A stretch of 8,200 bases of DNA from Syntrophaceae bacterium (GTDB taxonomy: Bacteria > Desulfobacterota > DTXE01). Positions within the stretch are counted from its first letter, which is position 1. The number at the start of each line of letters is the position of its first letter. This document shows positions 1 to 5,550 of the stretch, piece by piece. Location: contig DTXE01000134.1 of the NCBI GenBank assembly GCA_012962595.1, forward strand, positions 1 to 8,200, read 5' to 3'. The position numbers and the translations under genes are program-made. The notes beneath the pieces are model-generated. The model was not told the origin of the DNA and did not search any database. It saw nothing but the letters and a program-made list of their open reading frames with translations.

Positions 1-235
1 AATTACGTGCTTGCATATCATAAGAGACATCTACACCCGTTACTGTTTCACCGGCAGGAATGTTTACCTCCAATGTACGAGCTGTACAGTCACCCGGCCA
101 ACCATTATCACCGGTTGGAATATTTCCACTGGTATAAGTAGTCGATTCTGTAGCTGCCATGGCAATACCCGATACTAAATACCACAACAAAAAAAATATA
201 ATAGTGGCACAAGTTGGCCAATTGGAGCAGGTCAT
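1..235 (-). CDS. Partial exported/surface protein, N-terminus with signal peptide
   Basis: This reading frame starts at ATG 235-233 and stays open to the left edge, giving about 78 visible residues with the C-terminus missing. It begins with a hydrophobic stretch (residues about 10-24, containing TIIFFLLWYLVSGIA) followed by an AMA-A signal peptidase I-like site near residues 25-28. The mature start is rich in Thr, Gly and Val (TYTSGNIPTGDNGWPGDC, then NIPAGETVTGVDVSYDM), which suggests a beta-sandwich domain of a secreted or cell-surface protein. I cannot name the family with certainty; similar IPAGxxVTxVDVxYDM segments occur, from memory, in Bacteroidota secreted proteins. The n-region before the hydrophobic core has no Lys or Arg and no Shine-Dalgarno is visible, so the start is uncertain. 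A TTG at 262-260 would add an Arg. The frame differs from pelG and begins 83 bases after its stop. Confidence 0.55.
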   Translation of the reverse strand, partial: MTCSNWPTCATIIFFLLWYLVSGIAMAATESTTYTSGNIPTGDNGWPGDCTARTLEVNIPAGETVTGVDVSYDMQARN

Positions 236-318
236 GGATGTATAGGGTGTTCTGAGCCACAATTTTGGGATAGGATTAGTGAAGGCGTCAGGAATCGGCT
301 CCAAGTAGCAGTAGAAGG
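236..318. other. Short intergenic gap downstream of pelG
   Basis: These 83 bases separate the pelG stop codon from the start of the next exported protein on the same strand. I see no GC-rich hairpin followed by a T-run, so there is no convincing intrinsic terminator, and no clear -35/-10 pair. The downstream gene could therefore be read through from the pel operon or use an unrecognised promoter. Confidence 0.4.
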
Positions 319-1695
319 TTATAAGGTAGGAAGTGGTTGAAAGGCAAAGGTTATGTACTCTAAATTATCTAACTTTTTGGTAAGAATGGCATAGGCATAT
401 AGAAGACACCATAGATTTGCGAGGAAGTATCCGTAGCCAAAATACCTCACACCTGCCTCATGGGTCACATAGCTGAGAAAAAGATGTGCAACCAAGTATA
501 CAAGACTAACCTGCATTACAGATTTTCTGAAATCAAAATAATATAAGATTATCAAAGACATCATTAGAAATGCCTGCAAAAAGGCCCCTACAACTGCTAT
601 CCTAAATATGAAGAGTGCAACCGGAGAAAGCCCCAGAAAGCCCACGATCTGAGGGGCAAAAATCAAAAAGCATATCGAAATGGGAGCCTGGATCTTTACA
701 AGATTAAATATGCCATTTCGCAAAGAATCTATCATCTCCCCTTTACTCTTTCGTATTAAAGCCAGAGGTCTCTTATTAAGGAGGGTTTCATAAAACAGCC
801 TCCACTTTTCATAAAAACCTGTTTCTACCCTTATCAGAAATATTGCAAAAGAGGGGACAACTGTCAGAAAGGCCAATAACGTACCGCCTTCGTAATCACC
901 GCAAGAGTAAAATAGAGAATGGATCTTGACCCCAGTTTCAGGAAGCCAGAAGATAAACTTATCCACCCAAATGGCCATATTAAAGGCAAACCCGGTCACC
1001 AATAGCTCAGGATATATTTTGACATATCTAAACATATCGGCGCTAAAACTGTAAGAACCCGAGAATTCACCCATGATCTTGCCCAGAAACATCACAAGAG
1101 TTACAAACTGACCAATGGTAAAGCCTAACAGGAAACCCTCTATGCCCAATACTCGTCCCAGTCCTATGGCACCCAGAAAGCTCACCAATGCACCTATAAA
1201 GAAGCCGCAGAAAATGGCTGTATAATCCTTCACAACACTTAGAAAATTCATCCCAAGCCATATTCCACAGAGGATAGTGTACAGGGAAACAGCGATCAGC
1301 CGATACAGAATGGACATATCCACGAAATAATAAAAACCTGTTGCCATAAAAAGGCTGATGGGAAGTATCAACACAAATATAGAGACAAAAGCGGGCAAGC
1401 ATGCCTCCTTCTTACCTTGGTAAATTATATCTGATAGGTATCTGGTTTCTAGAATTTGAAAAGATCCTGTAAATATGAAGCTAAATATGTATGTGTAGAT
1501 TACCGTAATCCGGACCATGGTCATGGACTCATAACTGACCACTAAATGGTAAAATATCCCTAAACCCACCAGACATACAACAGGAGATAACCAGGGGCCT
1601 GCTGATAAAACTGTGGCGTAAAGGTATGCCTTTGTGGTAGAGGTATAATCATTCCCCGCCAGTATTCTTCTTAGTTGGAAACCTATTCCTGCCAT
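319..1695 (-). CDS. pelG: PelG, Pel exopolysaccharide inner-membrane transporter
   Basis: PelG is the polytopic inner-membrane protein of the Pel synthase complex. It is related to the MOP/MATE flippase superfamily and is thought to move the growing polymer across the inner membrane together with PelD, PelE and PelF. The 458-residue protein starts with the family signature MAGIGFQLRRIL. By eye it has about 12 membrane spans (near 23-49, 62-82, 99-122, 130-150, 158-180, 185-207, 228-250, 271-290, 338-355, 360-385, 391-410 and 418-437). Other family-like features are WVDKFIFW at 243-250 and the loop after span 8 with RVETGFYEKWR (289-299). The length is close to the family norm. ATG 1695 lies 2 bases after the pelF stop (TGA-AT-ATG) with a weak AAAGG about 11 bases upstream, which suggests translational coupling. 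It is the last gene of the cluster. Identification is confident from the N-terminal signature, topology and context. Confidence 0.93.
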   Translation of the reverse strand: MAGIGFQLRRILAGNDYTSTTKAYLYATVLSAGPWLSPVVCLVGLGIFYHLVVSYESMTMVRITVIYTYIFSFIFTGSFQILETRYLSDIIYQGKKEACLPAFVSIFVLILPISLFMATGFYYFVDMSILYRLIAVSLYTILCGIWLGMNFLSVVKDYTAIFCGFFIGALVSFLGAIGLGRVLGIEGFLLGFTIGQFVTLVMFLGKIMGEFSGSYSFSADMFRYVKIYPELLVTGFAFNMAIWVDKFIFWLPETGVKIHSLFYSCGDYEGGTLLAFLTVVPSFAIFLIRVETGFYEKWRLFYETLLNKRPLALIRKSKGEMIDSLRNGIFNLVKIQAPISICFLIFAPQIVGFLGLSPVALFIFRIAVVGAFLQAFLMMSLIILYYFDFRKSVMQVSLVYLVAHLFLSYVTHEAGVRYFGYGYFLANLWCLLYAYAILTKKLDNLEYITFAFQPLPTL

Positions 1696-1697
1696 AT

Positions 1698-3191
1698 TCA
1701 GAGATACCTTTGATACAGCTCACGATATCGGCTATAGACTATCTTCTGATTATAAAATCTCCTGACCCTCTCTCTACCTGCATTTGACATCTTCTCATAC
1801 AGGCTTGGGTCATTTATAAGCTTAAGGAGAGCATTGGCAGTATCTTCTGGGTTGGCGACCCGAGCCACTACACCACTATGGCCTAGTTCTCTATCTTCTG
1901 GAGTTACACCATAGAGCAATCCCCTACACGCCCCCACATCACTAACTACAACCGGTATGCCGGCAGCATTGGCCTCCAAAATGGCCAGGGGAAATACCTC
2001 CTTAATACTGGTAAGTACCACCAAGTGAAGCTTGCTGTAATATTCTTCCACATCAACCGCACCGGTAAACTTCAAGCAATCATCCAGACCCAAAAGAGAA
2101 CTGAGTCTTTTGCATTCTTCATAGTATATGGGATCTTCATCATAAGGCCCTATAATGAAAAATTCACTTTTGGGATAATTGTTTTTTAGGATTCTACATG
2201 CCTTCAAAAATGTATTTATATCCTTAATGGGAACCACCCGGCCTACAAAACCAACCTGTAATTTTTCTGGTTTTTCCCTGCTTATTCTCCTAATCTTAGA
2301 AAATCTTTCCACATCTATACCATTTGGGATAACCCATATCTTTTCTTCTGGAGCCCCAGCTAATACCTGTAGATCCCTGTTACCTTCAAAAATGGTGGTA
2401 ATCAGGTCACAGTGATGGTATGCAAGAAGGCCCATATATTTGAAAACATTTAACCACATCTGCCTTAAGGGAGACAGTTCCTTTTTAAATCTTAAGCCCC
2501 TATCCTTTTTCTCATAAAGCCACTCCGCACTAGCAAGTTCTAGCTTCCGCTCTTGGGTATAGATGCCGTGTTCCGTAAGCAAGAGGTGAGAACCAAACCG
2601 TTTACTAGCCAGCACACCCAAAAAGCCGCTGTAGCCGGTGGACAAGCAATGATATATTCTGGCAGGGGGAACTTCAGCCTTTATACAGTTAAACAGGGGC
2701 AATCTGCTACATCTCCATGTCCAGAATAGATCTATGAATGATTCGTCTGGATACCGATTCTCATGCAGTTCCACAATAGAAGCCCAGGCCTCTCGAGACT
2801 GAAACAATTGCTGAAGGTTTATCTCCACAGGGTCTATACTTAAAATAACTTCCAGGAATTTATCAAAATTCTTCGTCTGTGCATGGTATATGTCCTCATC
2901 CAAAAGTTTGAGAACTCTTAATAACCTTTCAGTAGAGCCACTGCGATGCCTTCCCTCTGCCTTATTGGCAAAGACGAATACCTCCCTAATCTCCTTTACA
3001 TTATGGGGCAGGATATATTGAAGCTTCCTTGGGATATTTGGGGATGGCCATATAACCATAAAGGAGAAGTCTATATCAGAAAGTTCTTTAATGAGGTTGT
3101 ATATCCAGTTACCTACCCCCCCTCTAACATATGGAAAGCAGCCTTCTATGATTAGACAAACGTCTGTCCTGTTCATGTTATGAGGATTCAA
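1698..3191 (-). CDS. pelF: PelF, GT4-type glycosyltransferase of Pel synthesis
   Basis: PelF is the cytoplasmic polymerase of Pel, a GT-B fold retaining-type (GT4) transferase that uses UDP-activated N-acetylhexosamine. Numbered from the TTG start: the N-terminal acceptor-side motif EGCFPYVRGGVGNW is at 16-29; the PelF-typical TEHGIYTQER is at 206-215; PNGIDVERF is at 289-297; GFVGRV at 314-319 with R318 and K323 fits the GT4 donor-phosphate Arg/Lys pair; the EX7E motif is E398-E406 within EVFPLAILE; and GIPVVVSDVGACRGLL follows at 411-426. All key positions look intact. The 497-residue length fits the family. TTG 3191 is preceded by a strong GGGGAGGG 3 bases away and overlaps the pelE end by 14 bases. 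The alternative ATG at 3176 follows the pelE stop by one base (TAAC-ATG) but has no well-spaced Shine-Dalgarno. Both starts leave the catalytic domain whole. Confidence 0.94.
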   Translation of the reverse strand: MNPHNMNRTDVCLIIEGCFPYVRGGVGNWIYNLIKELSDIDFSFMVIWPSPNIPRKLQYILPHNVKEIREVFVFANKAEGRHRSGSTERLLRVLKLLDEDIYHAQTKNFDKFLEVILSIDPVEINLQQLFQSREAWASIVELHENRYPDESFIDLFWTWRCSRLPLFNCIKAEVPPARIYHCLSTGYSGFLGVLASKRFGSHLLLTEHGIYTQERKLELASAEWLYEKKDRGLRFKKELSPLRQMWLNVFKYMGLLAYHHCDLITTIFEGNRDLQVLAGAPEEKIWVIPNGIDVERFSKIRRISREKPEKLQVGFVGRVVPIKDINTFLKACRILKNNYPKSEFFIIGPYDEDPIYYEECKRLSSLLGLDDCLKFTGAVDVEEYYSKLHLVVLTSIKEVFPLAILEANAAGIPVVVSDVGACRGLLYGVTPEDRELGHSGVVARVANPEDTANALLKLINDPSLYEKMSNAGRERVRRFYNQKIVYSRYRELYQRYL

Positions 3192-4224
3192 TATCCCTCC
3201 CCAGCCACCATTCAGTCAAAGCTATTACCTTGCTATCGGTGGGATTCATGTCCTTTATAATTTTAAAGTCCTTAACGGTATCACCGAACTTTCTCAAGCA
3301 GTAATCTACTTCGGCCTTTGCCAAATAGGCCTCTAAGTTTGTCCTATCCTGATTTATGGCGGCTTTCAGATAAGTAAGGGCGTCTAAATAATTCTCTAGT
3401 TTCATATACACTCGGCCTATTTTCGTTAACAGGTCGGCATCTCTATCACCCATAAGGCTTAGGCACTTCTTAAATCCCATTAAGGCTAGGCCTAGGTAGT
3501 ATTCTTCCAGGGCCTTATCGATGAGGCCAGATTCACAATATCTCACATAAATCTCGGCAAGCCTTTTATATCCTTGTGCATCAGATGGTGCTTGATGTAT
3601 CTGATCACGGGCCCACTCGATATTTTTAAAAAAATCCTTCTCTAAAGTGCTTAGGGTCTGTGCGGCGAAGATTTTTATCTCAAGATTCGGGTCATTTAAG
3701 GCCTTCTTCAAGGTATTGATGGCAGATGGGTCTCTCATTACCTTGGCCAGGTCAATGGCCCCCCTTTTTAATTCACTGTCCTGACCGTGAAATATATCTA
3801 CCATAGGCTGTAGTTCCATTTCTTCCACGATAAACTGAGTCAAGTTTGGAGAGGGAAGGGAGTAAACAGGAGTCATTTCTGTTTTCATGGCCTTTTCTAT
3901 CTCATCTACCAATCCCTTTTTCCTCAGAAGTGTTTTGTGAAGGATAACCGGAAGATATACACCAAAAGGCCCCAAAATGGGTATAGTCACACATATAATG
4001 AGTATAAAAAGATTTGGCCTCTTATCCCTGTTCTCCATTCCAAAGGTGCTAAAGCCCATAGCTACTATAAAAGAAGCCATAAGGTGCACCAAAATGTAGA
4101 CCCTTAGGCCTTGAAAGGAGTTATCTCTATAAAGCACAATAATACCTATGGCTTCCAGCAGAATGCCTAGAAACACCGTTAGTAATTGTAAGAGTTTTCT
4201 GATATCAAAGGGCCTTTTGTGCAT
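3178..4224 (-). CDS. pelE: PelE-like membrane protein with HEAT-like and TPR repeats
   Basis: PelE is an inner-membrane scaffold that, with PelD and PelG, recruits PelF in known Pel systems. This 348-residue protein has three predicted membrane spans (about 10-32, 41-62 and 71-96), a charged linker, a HEAT/Armadillo-like helical repeat block (about 131-190, with ELKRGAIDLAKVM and DPNLEIKIFAAQTL) and C-terminal TPR repeats (about 208-345, for example LLTKIGRVYMKLENYLDALTYLKAAI). The well-studied Pseudomonas PelE is described as two membrane segments plus TPRs, so the third span and HEAT-like block are a variant layout. ATG 4224 overlaps the pelD end by 20 bases, with only a weak TTGGA upstream, and the stop overlaps the pelF TTG start, so coupling in both directions is likely. 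Sequence motifs alone would only say membrane plus TPR; the name rests mainly on position between pelD and pelF. Confidence 0.85.
   Translation of the reverse strand: MHKRPFDIRKLLQLLTVFLGILLEAIGIIVLYRDNSFQGLRVYILVHLMASFIVAMGFSTFGMENRDKRPNLFILIICVTIPILGPFGVYLPVILHKTLLRKKGLVDEIEKAMKTEMTPVYSLPSPNLTQFIVEEMELQPMVDIFHGQDSELKRGAIDLAKVMRDPSAINTLKKALNDPNLEIKIFAAQTLSTLEKDFFKNIEWARDQIHQAPSDAQGYKRLAEIYVRYCESGLIDKALEEYYLGLALMGFKKCLSLMGDRDADLLTKIGRVYMKLENYLDALTYLKAAINQDRTNLEAYLAKAEVDYCLRKFGDTVKDFKIIKDMNPTDSKVIALTEWWLGRDIESS
3195..3202 (-). promoter_or_regulatory. Ribosome binding site for pelF inside the pelE 3' end
   Basis: On the minus strand this reads GGGGAGGG, followed by ATA and then a TTG in the pelF frame (3191-3189). 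It is a strong Shine-Dalgarno embedded in the last codons of pelE. The spacing suits the TTG (GGAGG core 4 bases away) and is too long, about 19 bases, for the ATG at 3176. It is the main reason to prefer the TTG start. Confidence 0.55.
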
Positions 4225-5536
4225 CGTCCAACATCTCAGTATAACTCTTCATACCAGGCTTTATACCTGCAGCACCAAATTTGAATTTAAATGGTATTCC
4301 CTCGAGGCCGGGACCGGATGAGCTTTCAACCATCTCCTCCATTCGCTGCATGATAATATGGGCGTTTTCATCAGGTGTTACAGGAAGTACCATGGCAAAG
4401 GTATCTTCAGATCGATACCTGGCAACGATATCCACATCTCTCAGATTCCTATGGAGGACATGGGCTATATACTTCAGGAGTTTTATCTTATCAGAAATAT
4501 CTTCATAATCTTGAATTTTCATAAGTATAATACTTAAGGGTAAGGAATATCTCTGAGCCCTATTGAATTCCTCCTCCATTCTCTTTTCAAAGTATTTGTA
4601 GTTGTACGCCCCCGTAATCTCATCCTCAATGTTTTTGTCTTTAGTTATTTGGAATCGAAAGGCGTTATTTAGAGCCATTGATGCCCAATTGGCCATCATA
4701 GCAAATAATCTTACGGTAGATGGATTAAACTGAAAAAAGGGCATCTTTTCAATATTTATAACCCCAATAACTTCATTATTGGACAGGGTTAAGGGTGCTG
4801 ACATAATGATTTCAACCTGGTTGCTCATCTCCCCTTGTCCTTTTAATATGAAGTCCCTCATAGTAACTACACGCCTTTTTTTGAAGGCCTCGCCCATCAT
4901 TGGTGTATCCAGGCTGTAAACCTCGTGGAGTTTGTCCGACTGAGGCCAACCTTTGTAGGTTTTCAGATGGAATTTATCCCCTTCTACCAGGTAGAGCGAG
5001 CACTGTTCAATATTCAGATATTTAACCAAAAGCTCAAGGATGGCAGGATAGAGGTCTTCCACTTCCAGAGATTCTAATGACTTTGCTGCACCATAAAGGG
5101 TTATAACCGTTTCCTCTTGCCCCACTATCCTTCTTTTAAGTTCATTGTATGAATCCGAGAGGGCGGCATTTTGTACCTCTAATTCTCGAAGTCGATTGGA
5201 GACATCGGTCTTCTCCTTTTCAACCTGCATATGCCTTTCCTTATGATAATCTCCAATCAAACCGAGCACTACTCCGGCAGCTAACAGCTCTATAGGGATA
5301 AGGAATTTGGATCCACCCTCTCCCAGGGTGTAAGAAAGATAAAGTAGAGTGGAGATTATGCCTGAACTCAATCCAGCAAGGTACCCATATCTGGCTCCCA
5401 TAAGGACTACCACCATTAGATAAGGATGGGGATTGACGTCTATAAAGCCAGGTCGGTCTTGGAAAAAGAGGTAATTCACACCCACAATGATTCCAAGGGC
5501 CAAGGCAGTTTCCCACAGATAAATATACCTTCTCAT
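4205..5536 (-). CDS. pelD: PelD, c-di-GMP receptor of the Pel synthase
   Basis: PelD is the inner-membrane c-di-GMP effector that activates Pel synthesis. Numbered from ATG 5536 (443 residues): four N-terminal membrane spans (about 3-26, 38-53, 56-72, 77-96), a coiled-coil linker (about 98-138), a GAF domain (about 141-296) and a degenerate GGDEF domain (about 303-443, beginning DEITGAYNYKYFEKRMEEEF). The active-site motif is replaced by RSEDTF at 375-380, and the metal-binding Asp of the usual LLLDIDxF strand is replaced (ILMKIQDYED), so cyclase activity is not expected. The inhibitory-site motif RDVD (R366-D369) sits at the canonical spacing upstream and matches the RxxD through which Pseudomonas PelD binds c-di-GMP. 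R398 may be the second Arg contact (inference). An ATG at 5542 adds two residues, but its Shine-Dalgarno would be one base away; 5536 has 7-base spacing. The stop overlaps pelE by 20 bases. Confidence 0.94.
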   Translation of the reverse strand: MRRYIYLWETALALGIIVGVNYLFFQDRPGFIDVNPHPYLMVVVLMGARYGYLAGLSSGIISTLLYLSYTLGEGGSKFLIPIELLAAGVVLGLIGDYHKERHMQVEKEKTDVSNRLRELEVQNAALSDSYNELKRRIVGQEETVITLYGAAKSLESLEVEDLYPAILELLVKYLNIEQCSLYLVEGDKFHLKTYKGWPQSDKLHEVYSLDTPMMGEAFKKRRVVTMRDFILKGQGEMSNQVEIIMSAPLTLSNNEVIGVINIEKMPFFQFNPSTVRLFAMMANWASMALNNAFRFQITKDKNIEDEITGAYNYKYFEKRMEEEFNRAQRYSLPLSIILMKIQDYEDISDKIKLLKYIAHVLHRNLRDVDIVARYRSEDTFAMVLPVTPDENAHIIMQRMEEMVESSSGPGLEGIPFKFKFGAAGIKPGMKSYTEMLDDAQKAL

Positions 5537-5543
5537 AGTCATA

Positions 5544-5550
5544 CCTTCTT
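5544..5550 (-). promoter_or_regulatory. Ribosome binding site for pelD
   Basis: The minus strand reads AAGAAGG, overlapping the TAA stop of the pelB-like gene. Two in-frame ATGs follow, at 5542 (1-base spacing) and 5536 (7-base spacing). The spacing favours 5536 as the pelD start and indicates translational coupling to the upstream gene. Confidence 0.55.

Noticed and set aside
214..225. Overlapping palindromes TTGGCCAA and CCAATTGG as an operator
   Set aside because: They are only 8 bases each, lie within the coding region of the exported protein and are not repeated elsewhere near a promoter; chance is sufficient.
236..318. Possible intrinsic terminator after pelG
   Set aside because: No GC-rich inverted repeat followed by a T-run on the minus strand could be found in the gap.
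1067..1402. 111-codon open frame on the minus strand in the middle of pelG
   Set aside because: It lies wholly inside pelG in another frame, and its Cys/His-rich translation looks like an out-of-frame reading with no recognisable domain.
2179..3155. Small plus-strand open frames opposite pelF
   Set aside because: They are antisense to an intact, well-supported glycosyltransferase and have no ribosome binding site or recognisable domain.
4205..5536. Active diguanylate cyclase
   Set aside because: The GGDEF motif and the metal-binding Asp are both replaced; domain order and neighbours fit the PelD receptor instead.
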